The notes under the pieces: generated by a model
The model's input: the letters and a program-made list of their open reading frames with translations, nothing else
The model's database searches: none
What the model was told of the DNA's origin: nothing
Source of the DNA: Methanobacteriaceae archaeon
Lineage (GTDB): Archaea; Methanobacteriota; Methanobacteria; Methanobacteriales; Methanobacteriaceae
Length of the DNA stretch: 64,000 nucleotides
NCBI GenBank assembly: GCA_029219465.1
Contig: JAQXTL010000002.1
Span: 62,001-126,000, forward strand
Reading direction: 5' to 3'
Made by a program: the position numbers and the translations under genes
In this document: in pieces, positions 39,901 to 47,342 of the stretch
Layout of the letters: each line of letters opens with the position of its first letter
How positions within the stretch are numbered: position 1 is the first letter of the stretch

Positions 39901-39991
39901 CACCATTAAAAAACTTAAAAAATCAAAAACATACACAGTAAAAGTAATTTACGGCAAAACTTCCGTAAAAACAACTGTTAAAGTAAAGTAG
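36932..39991 (+). CDS. adhesin-like surface protein with papain-family domain
   Basis: A 1019-residue exported protein. Residues 1-25 are a signal peptide (KLVLFFIVCALFTISSVSA). Residues about 60-450 form a right-handed beta-helix of short repeats rich in Asn, Thr and Phe. Residues about 480-690 form a papain-like (C1) peptidase: Gln497 and Cys503 in QGDNFDCWAIATV, His645 in THFLSFIGWDD, and Asp663 in WFVKDSEG where papains have Asn. Residues about 850-1019 hold two Ig-like/Big-type repeats ending in a very Lys-rich tail that may bind the pseudomurein wall. It belongs to the adhesin-like proteins expanded in gut Methanobrevibacter. A strong hairpin terminator follows. Confidence 0.88.
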   Translation: MRLNKKLVLFFIVCALFTISSVSAIDNQTPIIGESDYHTFSELNQSIADSGDKLDLEYNYKYDNTSININKNVEFTINGNNHIIEGIKDENAFNINSTKTVTINNLIFKNCINTTITINPPVIFNNIQFINCTGFDTEFAQQTQGNHFIKATENVTFNNCTFHMGDGNYQTIGCNNEGNLIINNSVFDSGSFFNGCIYVNRCDLLIENTTFTNLNSKVATAINYKGWNFTLRNSKFINLHSNTTGGAIVGKYFPCIIYDPETQEIIEILPNGPFLIENCEFINTTSTSNGGAIHFDLDSGSQHKIQTLNLINNSFIDCESKFGGAITNMGGILNISNSKFLKNCANFSGGAIYTTWSNVFITNCTLTNNSAQKNAGEIYFDKKNLTIINSSLTNNIISKVSNTTANGIYAYDASIYFANTTFNNGGVGVYANFAADSKLENITKNEDVFLLDNKNYIVSVESKGIKLNLTNNTIIVDELPSKFNLDDWGWVSPLRLQGDNFDCWAIATVTSMESALLKSTGVLYDLSPNYVQKLQLKYNQNGDLRNSITGFSYSGLGYALSWYGILQSDNFYDDRGMITDTDLNDERIHLQDALIIFGGKNDTEDQIKRAIMKYGAVCVQLIIGDFPADVNSTGEDIACADHSTHFLSFIGWDDEKQVWFVKDSEGVVEKLDYKQSGETLFKDDIFAIVPQNAIIAYIFENNIDYHVNYQTDLTGLVGFDGNYTFYSNEFTSKYSELIGAVGTYFNESGINYSFDIYVNGVKKYSQSGVSEFAGFRTIILNNYVHVNAGDVFKVVFKNNALPYQAYSRQHYVPGMSMVSENGTSWRDITLDNKTVCLKVYTVKDDTKIINNKDISVDYLGGSYYSVKVVTADGHVVVGALVKFTIAGKTYTIKTDANGIAKIKINLVPNKYTVTASCNGKQVKNIVTVKQVIKTSPVSVKKTAKKFSLKATLKINGKLVKDKVITFKFNGKTYKVKTNSKGIAQKTFSKNTIKKLKKSKTYTVKVIYGKTSVKTTVKVK

Positions 39992-40020
39992 ATGATTAAT
40001 AATCATCTACACTTATTTTT
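39988..40020 (+). terminator. perfect hairpin terminator after adhesin gene
   Basis: GTAGATGATTA (39988-39998) and TAATCATCTAC (40000-40010) form an 11-bp perfect stem around the single base A39999, followed by a T-rich tract. The stem includes the stop codon. The symmetric hairpin may serve the convergent aldehyde dehydrogenase gene as well. Confidence 0.65.
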
Positions 40021-41432
40021 TATCTTAAATTTAAACCGATTAATTTTGTTTTTGTCATTTCATCAAATGCATATTTGACTCCTTCTTTACCAATACCACT
40101 GTTTTTAAAACCTCCAAATGGCATATTATCAGTTCTAAAGGTGGATTGTTTATTGACAAAAACTGTTCCAGCTTCGATTTCATTTGCACATCTCATTGCA
40201 GCATAATAATCATTTGTAAATACACCAGCCTGCAATCCATATTCTGTATCATTAGCTATTTCAATAGCTTCATCCAAGTTTTTAACACGAATTATTGGTG
40301 CAATTGGACCGAATGTTTCATTTTGAACCAAATCCATATCTGGAGATACATTATCAATGACTGTTGCTTCATAAAATGCATCTTCACGATTACCTCCAGT
40401 TAATATCTTTGCACCTTTTTCAACTGCATCATTAACAGCCTGTTCTACCTGTATAGCTGCTTTTTTAGATATTAATGTTCCAAGAGTTGTTTTAGAATCC
40501 TGTGGATTTCCCATGACTAATTTTTCTGTTGCAACAACCAATTTTTGTACAAATTCATCAACAATTGACTCATCAATAATTATTCTTTTAACACCCATAC
40601 ATACCTGACCTGCATTTAAAAATGCTCCGTTAATAACTCCTTTAATAGCTTTATCAATATCTGCATCTTTTAAAACAATCATTGGGTCATTTCCACCAAG
40701 TTCAAGTGTTACTTTTTTCATTCCTGCTTTTTGTGAAATCATAAGTCCTGTTGGTACACTTCCAGTAAAAGAAACTTTATCAACATCAGCAGAAGTAACC
40801 AAGTAATCTCCTACTTCAGATCCATATCCTGTAACCACATTTACAACACCATCCGGAAACTCTTCATTTAAGAGTTCACAGAATTTCATAACAGTTAGCG
40901 GAGCTTCTGAAGGTGGTTTTACTATTACAGTGTTTTTACATGCTATTGCAGGTGCTATTTTATGGATTGTTAGATTAAGAGGATAATTAAATGGAGCAAT
41001 AGCCACTACAACACCTAAAGGCATTCTTTGTGTAAAAGCAAAAAATCCTTTTCCGTTTAATCCAGCATCCAAAGGCACACTTTCACCATAGATTCTTTTT
41101 GCCTCTTCAGCTGCGAGTTTTAAAGTTTCAATAGACCTGTCCACTTCAACTAATGATTCATTAATAGGTTTTCCAACTTCCAGTGTTAATAACTCAGCAA
41201 ATTCCTGGCGTTTTTTGCGTAATTTATCTACAACATTAAATAATTTATTTGAAATTTTAAATGCTGACATTTCAGTTAATGCTGATTTAGCATCATTTGC
41301 AGCTTCAATTGCCATGTCTGCGATTTGTCTGTGAGCAATTGGAATTGTATCGATTACTTCCCCATTATATGGATTAATTACTTCTTCTAAATCTTCACTT
41401 GAGATGTGTTTTCCACCAATTAACATATCCAT
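40020..41432 (-). CDS. NAD(P)-dependent aldehyde dehydrogenase, probably lactaldehyde dehydrogenase
   Basis: A 470-residue aldehyde dehydrogenase superfamily enzyme. It has the cofactor segment APFNYPLNLTIHKIAPAIAC, VSFTGSVPTGLMIS, the catalytic Glu in VTLELGGNDPMIV and the catalytic Cys in NAGQVCMGVKRIII. The C-terminal segment is MPFGGFKNSGIGKEGVKYA. Length and overall pattern resemble methanogen lactaldehyde dehydrogenase (CofA, MJ1411), which makes lactate for the coenzyme F420 side chain. A more general succinate-semialdehyde-type role cannot be excluded. Confidence 0.85.
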   Translation of the reverse strand: MDMLIGGKHISSEDLEEVINPYNGEVIDTIPIAHRQIADMAIEAANDAKSALTEMSAFKISNKLFNVVDKLRKKRQEFAELLTLEVGKPINESLVEVDRSIETLKLAAEEAKRIYGESVPLDAGLNGKGFFAFTQRMPLGVVVAIAPFNYPLNLTIHKIAPAIACKNTVIVKPPSEAPLTVMKFCELLNEEFPDGVVNVVTGYGSEVGDYLVTSADVDKVSFTGSVPTGLMISQKAGMKKVTLELGGNDPMIVLKDADIDKAIKGVINGAFLNAGQVCMGVKRIIIDESIVDEFVQKLVVATEKLVMGNPQDSKTTLGTLISKKAAIQVEQAVNDAVEKGAKILTGGNREDAFYEATVIDNVSPDMDLVQNETFGPIAPIIRVKNLDEAIEIANDTEYGLQAGVFTNDYYAAMRCANEIEAGTVFVNKQSTFRTDNMPFGGFKNSGIGKEGVKYAFDEMTKTKLIGLNLR

Positions 41433-41499
41433 TTTATCACCAGAGTTATTTTCTATTTATATAATAATTTATTATGCATAAATGATATAATGTTTTTTT

Positions 41500-41622
41500 A
41501 TGAGAATTTGTCAAAACTGTGGAGCAGAAGTTAAACAAGATGAAGAAAAATGTGAAAGGTGTGGCAGTGAAGATATTAAAGAAGAACATTTCTGCAGAAT
41601 ATTGGGTACAAAAATCAAATAA
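41500..41622 (+). CDS. 40-residue zinc-ribbon microprotein
   Basis: A short gene starting at ATG 41500-41502 and ending at TAA 41620-41622, directly followed by the ATG of the next gene. The product begins MRICQNCGAEV and has a second C-E-R-C-G pair, forming a classic single zinc ribbon. A third His/Cys pair (H-F-C-R) is in the tail. It is too short to be a typical enzyme and is probably translated with the two channel-like genes that follow. A TATA-like ATGATATAATG stretch lies just upstream. Confidence 0.6.
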   Translation: MRICQNCGAEVKQDEEKCERCGSEDIKEEHFCRILGTKIK

Positions 41623-42231
41623 ATGATTTATAGTATAAATAGCAAATATTCAAGTATGGAAACCACACGATTTGAAACATTTTTTGATGCAATACTTGCA
41701 ATCATCATTACCATTTTAGTTATAAAAATTCCACAACCTGCAGCACCAACAATAGCTGCAATTTTAGAATTAAAAACAACCTATATTGCATATTTAATTA
41801 GTTTTTTAACATTATACAATCTGTGGCATGCCAATCACGAATTATTCCAGATTATTGACACTATTGAAAACAGCGCAGTTTGGATTTACGGTGCAATGAT
41901 ATTTGTCACTTCATTAATTCCTTATTTTACACTTTGGATTGCAAATAACATTAATTCCATTCCTGCAGAGACAATGTTTGGATTAATTTTTATTATAACC
42001 CACATCCTGAACAGATTAGGAATAAAAGAGATTTATAAAAGCAACAAATACAACAAAAAGCTAAATAAAATTGGTTTTAACAGACATATGCAAAGTATGC
42101 CTTTAATAATCCTTGCTATTGGATTTATATTAACATACACTATTTTCAAACCAGGAATTTACATTAGCTGCTTAATCTCAGTTGTATTGTGGATTGTCAT
42201 TGACATAAAAAAGAGGGATTACAATGGATAG
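41623..42231 (+). CDS. TMEM175/DUF1211-family potassium channel-like protein, copy 1
   Basis: A 202-residue membrane protein with about six helices. The first carries the family signature T-R-F-E-T-F-F-D-A-I-L-A-I-I-I-T, matching the R-x-x-x-F-S-D motif of TMEM175 with FFD in place of FSD. HANHELF and YFTLW follow in the next helices. Prokaryotic TMEM175 proteins form potassium-selective tetrameric channels. The coding region begins directly after the zinc-ribbon stop. An in-frame ATG 33 bases later (41656) is an alternative start close to the motif. It overlaps the second copy by 8 bp. Confidence 0.8.
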   Translation: MIYSINSKYSSMETTRFETFFDAILAIIITILVIKIPQPAAPTIAAILELKTTYIAYLISFLTLYNLWHANHELFQIIDTIENSAVWIYGAMIFVTSLIPYFTLWIANNINSIPAETMFGLIFIITHILNRLGIKEIYKSNKYNKKLNKIGFNRHMQSMPLIILAIGFILTYTIFKPGIYISCLISVVLWIVIDIKKRDYNG

Positions 42232-42787
42232 ATTTGAAGCATTAATTGATGCAATATTGGCAATTATCATTACAATTATTGTTTTAGAAATCCCATATCC
42301 TAGTTCAGGTAGCTGGCAAGCAATATATGCTCTTAGATATGAATTTTTAATCTATGCAGTCAGTTTTATGGTTTGTTTTAACTTTTGGAACTATAACAAC
42401 AATATTTTCCATCTTGTAAATAAAATCGACTATAAAATTATTTGGATTACTGGAATTACATTATTTGTATTTTCAACTCTCCCTTATCTTACAACATTTG
42501 TTGGTGAAAATTTCTTTGAATTCATACCTCAGCTATTATATGGATTATGTTTTATCACAGCAGCAATCCTTACTTTGATAAATGGCTATCTTTTAAAAAA
42601 AGCAGATCCTGGAAATATTGCTCTACACATTGCACTAAGTAAACATAATACTTCCAGTACAGTCATTTTGGTTATAATTGGAATAATAGTTGGATATTTA
42701 GTTTATCCTCCAGCAATAATCATATGTTGCTTATTTTCAATGTTAGGCACATGGTTTATGCCAAAAATAAGAATTTATTTAAAATAA
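42224..42787 (+). CDS. TMEM175/DUF1211-family potassium channel-like protein, copy 2
   Basis: A 187-residue paralogue of the preceding gene. The start M-D-R-F-E-A-L-I-D-A-I-L-A-I-I-I-T aligns with the first-copy signature, and the NFWNYNNNIFHLVNKID segment parallels LWHANHELFQIIDTIE. The first helix retains the R and D but has L-I instead of F-F. Its start codon lies inside the end of copy 1, so translation is coupled and a mixed complex of both proteins is plausible. Confidence 0.8.
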   Translation: MDRFEALIDAILAIIITIIVLEIPYPSSGSWQAIYALRYEFLIYAVSFMVCFNFWNYNNNIFHLVNKIDYKIIWITGITLFVFSTLPYLTTFVGENFFEFIPQLLYGLCFITAAILTLINGYLLKKADPGNIALHIALSKHNTSSTVILVIIGIIVGYLVYPPAIIICCLFSMLGTWFMPKIRIYLK

Positions 42788-42883
42788 ACTTATTTTTAAA
42801 AGAATAAAGAAAAAATAAGATATTCTTAGAAAAAAAATTTATTCGAGAAAAATGATTAAATCGAATAAAAATTAAAAATTGGC

Positions 42884-43578
42884 TCATTCTATTCTTGCTT
42901 GAAGTGCAAACAATCTAAATGAGAAAATCATAGTTATTGGAGCCAATGTAAATCTAAGAATGAAATTGGCAATACCAATTAAATCCCATGAAGGAACTGT
43001 TGCAAGACTTGAAACAAGAACAAATTGTGTGAAGAAAGAAGTAAGAAGCAAATAGAATGTTCCAGAAAATCCTAACTTAAGATACAACTTCAATATTCCA
43101 AAAATGTTTAATCCATCAACAATACTTCCTTTTTTATAAGCCATATACACTAATGAAGTATCCATCATAAACCAAAATACTGTTAAAAATAACATTAAAC
43201 CAATTGAAATATAGAAATCATACTGGTAATGTTCCATTATATCTGAACAAATAACACCAATTAAAGAGTATGTAAATATTACACAAGCTTCAGAAACACC
43301 GCATCTACACATCTCAAAGAAATGATTCTAGGAGGTTCAGTAGAACCATGAATTGTTTCTTCAGTTATTTTTGAAGAATATCCTGATTCAAAAAGCAATA
43401 GTGCAACTAAAACAACTAAATATATGATAGCTAAAATAGTATTTGAAGTAGTAGCTTCCTCTACCACTGCAAGAAATGTAAAAAATACCCCCATAGCAAG
43501 AATAGCAAATTTATCCGAAATTGAATAACGAATTGCGTCCTTTACATTCAAATAAAATAATTTAGTATGTTCAATCAT
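42884..43578 (-). pseudogene. broken DUF4013-like membrane protein (frameshift)
   Basis: Two overlapping frames make one multi-helix membrane protein of a type common in Methanobrevibacter (DUF4013-like). The first 90 residues (from ATG 43576-43578) read through LFESGYSSKITEETIHGSTE and then lose sense after EPPRI. The continuation is in another frame, reading NHFFEMCRCGVSEACVIF. One A lost from an AAA run at 43326-43327 (minus strand AGAATC) explains it. The family function is unknown. The gene is probably inactive, or the base is a sequencing error. Confidence 0.65.
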
Positions 43579-43630
43579 TACATTACCTTTTATATTTTAA
43601 GTAATAAAAAGCATTGCATTAAATGAATAT

Positions 43631-43813
43631 TTAAATAAAGTATTTTTCCAGATTTTTTAGTTGATTATTAAATTCATTTACTTCTTTTGATTGAATTTCA
43701 CTACCTAAATCATCCATATAACTGCGATACATGCAAATAACAAGTAATACCACAACAAATATTCCTCCAAACAGTAAAATAAACTCAGCAGAGGTTTGTG
43801 CTTTTTCATCCAT
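43631..43813 (-). CDS. class III signal peptide pilin-like protein
   Basis: A 60-residue protein with a short basic leader and the archaeal pilin processing motif K-A-Q-T-S-A-E-F-I-L-L (Q-x-S-x-E form), followed by one hydrophobic helix and a small polar tail. Such pilins are cut by an EppA-type peptidase and assembled into type IV-like pili or membrane scaffolds. The start overlaps the stop of the TadC-like gene by one base (TAATG), so the two are coupled. Confidence 0.85.
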   Translation of the reverse strand: MDEKAQTSAEFILLFGGIFVVVLLVICMYRSYMDDLGSEIQSKEVNEFNNQLKNLEKYFI

Positions 43814-44739
43814 TAAAATCCCCCCATAAGTAATGATACACCAAAATTAGAAATAACATAAAATATTCCGAATGCTGCTGCCACAAGAGGTAGTGAAAAC
43901 TTAATTCCAGGTTTTATTTCACCATACATTATAATACTAATAATAAAACCAATCAAAAGAGAATGAATCATTAAATAAAGCTCTCCTGCAAGAGGAGCTG
44001 TAAGAATAATCTCTGTTTGCATCCCATAGGTTTGCATAAACTCAGAATATACACTAACCATTCCCATAGCAAATGGTGTTGCTACAATAGCTGAAATTAG
44101 TAAAAACATAACAGACATCATAACTGCAGATTTTCGCTCACGTTTAAGAGCTATTAAATCCCTCAAATCATTGGAAACATCAAATAATACTGTTGATATA
44201 CTTGATCCACTTTTTCTTCCATCAAGTATAATTCCAAATATCCTCTCCAGTTCTTTTGATTTTAACCGGACACTCATTGCCCTCCATGCTTCATCAAAAT
44301 TACGCCCCATTCGAATTTCAATTATTGCACGCCTTATCTCATCATATAACGGGCCTTTAGAGTAATGAGACATATCTTCCATTGCATTTTCAAAGCTTAA
44401 ACCAACCTGAAGCATGCTTGAGAGCTGTCTTAAAAAGTCTGGTGCGCTACGTTCAATTTCCTGTACTCTCTTTTCCTGCATTAAAATAACATAAGCAAAA
44501 AGTGCAGGAATTATGAAAAATGGAAAAATTAACAAGGAAAATGATAAATTAAAAAGAATTATTAGAGTTACTAGAAAAGTTTCCATTACTGTAATAACTA
44601 TTATTAGTATAGATAAAACTTTACTTGCATCTGTAAAAATAGCACCACTTAATAAAAATTCACTAAATTTAGATAAATACGCATCAGAAATATTATTGTC
44701 TAAAAATAAAGCTACATCATCAATCATTTTAAATTTCAT
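43813..44739 (-). CDS. TadC/FlaJ-like type II secretion system F family protein
   Basis: A 308-residue membrane platform protein for pilus assembly. The central cytoplasmic domain has LRQLSSMLQVGLSFENAMED and AIIEIRMGRNFDEAWRAMS, the GspF/TadC signature. About two N-terminal and three C-terminal membrane helices flank it. It anchors the pilus and couples to a secretion ATPase. No TadA/FlaI ATPase is near, so that partner must be encoded elsewhere. Confidence 0.85.
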   Translation of the reverse strand: MKFKMIDDVALFLDNNISDAYLSKFSEFLLSGAIFTDASKVLSILIIVITVMETFLVTLIILFNLSFSLLIFPFFIIPALFAYVILMQEKRVQEIERSAPDFLRQLSSMLQVGLSFENAMEDMSHYSKGPLYDEIRRAIIEIRMGRNFDEAWRAMSVRLKSKELERIFGIILDGRKSGSSISTVLFDVSNDLRDLIALKRERKSAVMMSVMFLLISAIVATPFAMGMVSVYSEFMQTYGMQTEIILTAPLAGELYLMIHSLLIGFIISIIMYGEIKPGIKFSLPLVAAAFGIFYVISNFGVSLLMGGF

Positions 44740-44841
44740 GGAAAAATATTATATTTTAAAAAATATAAACCCTCAGTAAGTTTTAAAATCAATTTTTAGA
44801 TGTAAAATAAAAAAAATAAGTAAAATAGAATAATCAATATT

Positions 44842-45810
44842 CTATTTTATACGTTTAGTCACAAATCTGGTAATTACACCAAAGAATCCAATAACAAATC
44901 CAATTTCAATAATATTAATAATCATAGCTACATAGTCAATATTTCCAGAATTGAAAATACTATCATATGTTAACTCATGAGAATTGTTTTTGGAGACATT
45001 CTGATTTTTGTGCTGAAGAGTTCCATTATTTCCTAATCCTTCCCCAGTTCTATTTTGGTTTTTGTGTAATCCTTTACCTGAACCATCACGTTTACCTTGT
45101 CCAGAACCATCATGCTTTCCATTACCAGGACCAGTTCCATCATGCTTACCTTGTCCAGAACCATCATGTTTACCCTGACCAGTACCATTTAAGTGCTTAC
45201 CAGTTTTATTACCCATATCAGTACCATTTAAATGTTGACCATCGCCACCATTTCCTTTTCCAAGACCTAATCCATTACCATGACCATCACCATGAGGGTT
45301 TGAAGGATCATATGTAAATGGTCCAGATAACCAGTCTGCAAATGATGTATTTGCCATACTAAAAGCTCCACCAACGAGAATCAACAAAGAAATGACAATA
45401 ACCAATGATTTTGACGGATTTTTAGGTAGTTTAATAATTTTTCTAATCATTGAATAGAATGTATCCCATTCAAGACCAAGATGAATACCTACAAGAATTA
45501 GTGCAAATGCACATAAGAAATTATGTATAAACTTCCAAATTCCAAAGTATCCGAAGTTGAATAATACTTTAGAAATCATTATTCCAGTAATAACCATCAA
45601 TACAAAATCAATTAATAAAACTACATCTACAATATATCTCAATTTGGTTTTGGTTTTTATTTTTCTGAATTTCTTTGCTGATGCAATAAACAGTTTTCTG
45701 TTGAAAAATAAGTGAATTAGAACAATTACAAATACCAATAAACCTATAATTTCATGAAAACCTATGGATACGATTCTTTTTTTATACATTAATAAAAAGA
45801 ATACAATCAT
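44842..45810 (-). CDS. DUF4405-like membrane protein with Gly/His/Asp repeats
   Basis: A 322-residue protein. The N-terminal part has four or five helices. His19 and His33 lie in one helix and His96 and His110 in another, each pair exactly 14 positions apart, the spacing of bis-His heme ligands in cytochrome b-type proteins. After a membrane segment to about residue 160 comes a roughly 120-residue repeat region (G-K-H-D-G-S-G-Q-G type) that is Gly, His, Asp and Asn rich, followed by a final membrane helix. DUF4405 is related to cytochrome b561-type proteins. Here it is either a heme protein or a metal-loading surface protein. Confidence 0.65.
   Translation of the reverse strand: MIVFFLLMYKKRIVSIGFHEIIGLLVFVIVLIHLFFNRKLFIASAKKFRKIKTKTKLRYIVDVVLLIDFVLMVITGIMISKVLFNFGYFGIWKFIHNFLCAFALILVGIHLGLEWDTFYSMIRKIIKLPKNPSKSLVIVISLLILVGGAFSMANTSFADWLSGPFTYDPSNPHGDGHGNGLGLGKGNGGDGQHLNGTDMGNKTGKHLNGTGQGKHDGSGQGKHDGTGPGNGKHDGSGQGKRDGSGKGLHKNQNRTGEGLGNNGTLQHKNQNVSKNNSHELTYDSIFNSGNIDYVAMIINIIEIGFVIGFFGVITRFVTKRIK
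45050..45260. repeat. in-frame short tandem repeats encoding Gly/Lys/His/Asp units
   Basis: Imperfect direct repeats around the unit CCATCATGCTTACCTTGTCC (forward strand), each about 24-30 bases, at about 45079-45185, with degenerate copies to 45260. They encode the G-Q-G-K-H-D-G-S units of the DUF4405-like gene and keep its frame, so they are coding minisatellite repeats prone to length change. Confidence 0.7.
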
Positions 45811-46069
45811 AACCCATCAATCAATAGTTTCCAAGTATTTCTCTTCATATTATCACATTTTTAAAATTACAATTAAACATTTGTCAAAAATAGTATTTAA
45901 AATTTAATCAAATGACAAATATTTAAGACCATTAATCAAAAAAATTAGTATTTTGTAAAATATAGTTAATTAAAGTGTAAATTAAAAAAATTCAAATTAA
46001 ACAAAAGTGATGAAACTATTTAAATGAAGTCAAAAAAATATAATATTAATAACAAATGGAGAAAAAATA

Positions 46070-46762
46070 ATGAAAAAAATAGGATTAATTGGATGAACTG
46101 CTCCAGAATCAACAATAATGTATTACAAAAAATTAACTCATGAACTAAATGAAATGAACGGTGGTGAAAAACTACCTGAAATTACTATTGAAAGTGTTGA
46201 TATGTATAATATCCTAAATCAAATAGGAAATAGAAACTGTGAAGAAGCTTCAGATTATATGGTTGAAAGAATAAAATATCTAAAAAATGGTGGTGCAGAA
46301 ATCATATCATTTACATCAGTAACAATGCACATCTTACTTGATCACATTTATAAAAAAACAGATATTGAACTTGAAAGCATTCCAAAAGCAGTATGTGAAA
46401 AAGCAGTTTCAAAAGGAATTAAAAAAGTTGGGCTTTTAGGAACTGGTTTTACAATGAAAGAAAACCATATGAAAAAAGATTTCATAAAAGAAGGAATTGA
46501 AGTATTCGTACCTGATGAAAAAGGCCAAGAATTAATTGATAATAAAATATTTGAAGAACTTGTTCACGGAACTATTAACGAAAGTACTGTAAAAGAATTT
46601 GTTAATATAATCGAAGAAATGAAAAACAAATATGGAATTGAAGCAATTATTCTTGGATGTACTGAAATACCATTAATTATAAATGACGACAATTCCCCAG
46701 TACCAGTTTTAAATGCAACTGAAATACATATAAATAAATTAATAAAAATGGCAATGGATTAG
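46070..46762 (+). pseudogene. aspartate/glutamate racemase-family gene with in-frame TGA
   Basis: The frame from ATG 46070 (GGAG 8 bases upstream) reads M-K-K-I-G-L-I-G, then TGA at 46094-46096, then T-A-P-E-S-T-I-M-Y-Y-K and an intact racemase fold to 46762. In the family the stop position is the second Gly of I-G-L-I-G-G, so GGA to TGA is the simplest change. The second catalytic Cys is kept (ILGCTEIPLII). The first is replaced (FTSVTMH, where C-N-T-x-H is usual), so the protein may never have been a standard racemase. Re-initiation at ATG 46118 would lose the first strand. Confidence 0.72.
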
Positions 46763-47331
46763 AACTCAAAATCAGTTCTAATTTCAGATACCTCATTGCA
46801 TTTAGCTAATACATTGACTAATCTTTCATCCAAATCTGTTTGGTTGTTGTGATAGTCAATTTCACCAAGCTCACTTCTAGTTTCATAAGCCAAATGTTCT
46901 TCGTCCAATGAAAATTGGGCATTTACATTTTCCTTATTTCCACGTGCATCAAGCCTGATCCATTTATCTAATTGCTCAATATAAACAGTATTAAAAGCGT
47001 GGATAATATAACCATCACTTGCATCATCTGCTCTTGTAAGCAACTGATAGCTAATTCCAGATGGAATTCCATTTGCTCTTAGAAGAGCTGCAAGAAGACA
47101 TGATTTTGTCCAGCACACCCCTGTTTTATTTGCAAGTACTTCACTAGCTTTTTTTGAGACAACACTTGCATTAATATCCCATGAATGTGGAATTTCATCA
47201 CGAACAAACATGAAACATCGCTCAATATAATCAATATCATCACTAGATAACTCTTTTAGATGACCAACCTTTTTTTGAATGTTTTCATCATTATAGTCAA
47301 TGCTTTGTGTTTCAATTAAATAATCGTTCAT
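46759..47331 (-). CDS. transglutaminase-like domain protein
   Basis: A 190-residue soluble protein with the transglutaminase core: the Cys in GVCWTKSCLLAALLRANGIP, the His in IIHAFNTVYI and the Asp in WIRLDARGN make the Cys-His-Asp triad. Family members are mostly peptidases or amidases that act on peptide or glutamine bonds. The length fits a single domain. It overlaps the end of the convergent racemase-like gene by 4 bp and follows the M24 peptidase gene by 11 bp. Confidence 0.85.
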   Translation of the reverse strand: MNDYLIETQSIDYNDENIQKKVGHLKELSSDDIDYIERCFMFVRDEIPHSWDINASVVSKKASEVLANKTGVCWTKSCLLAALLRANGIPSGISYQLLTRADDASDGYIIHAFNTVYIEQLDKWIRLDARGNKENVNAQFSLDEEHLAYETRSELGEIDYHNNQTDLDERLVNVLAKCNEVSEIRTDFEF

Positions 47332-47342
47332 TTAACAATCCC

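Noticed and set aside
45050-45260. CRISPR array
   Set aside because: Repeats are imperfect, directly abutting and in frame with the DUF4405-like gene, with no spacers and no cas genes.
46094-46096. TGA in the racemase-like gene read as selenocysteine or tryptophan
   Set aside because: Other genes here end with TGA (ycaO, tfuA) and Trp is written TGG throughout. The residue expected is Gly, and this genus is not known to make selenocysteine. A point mutation is simpler.
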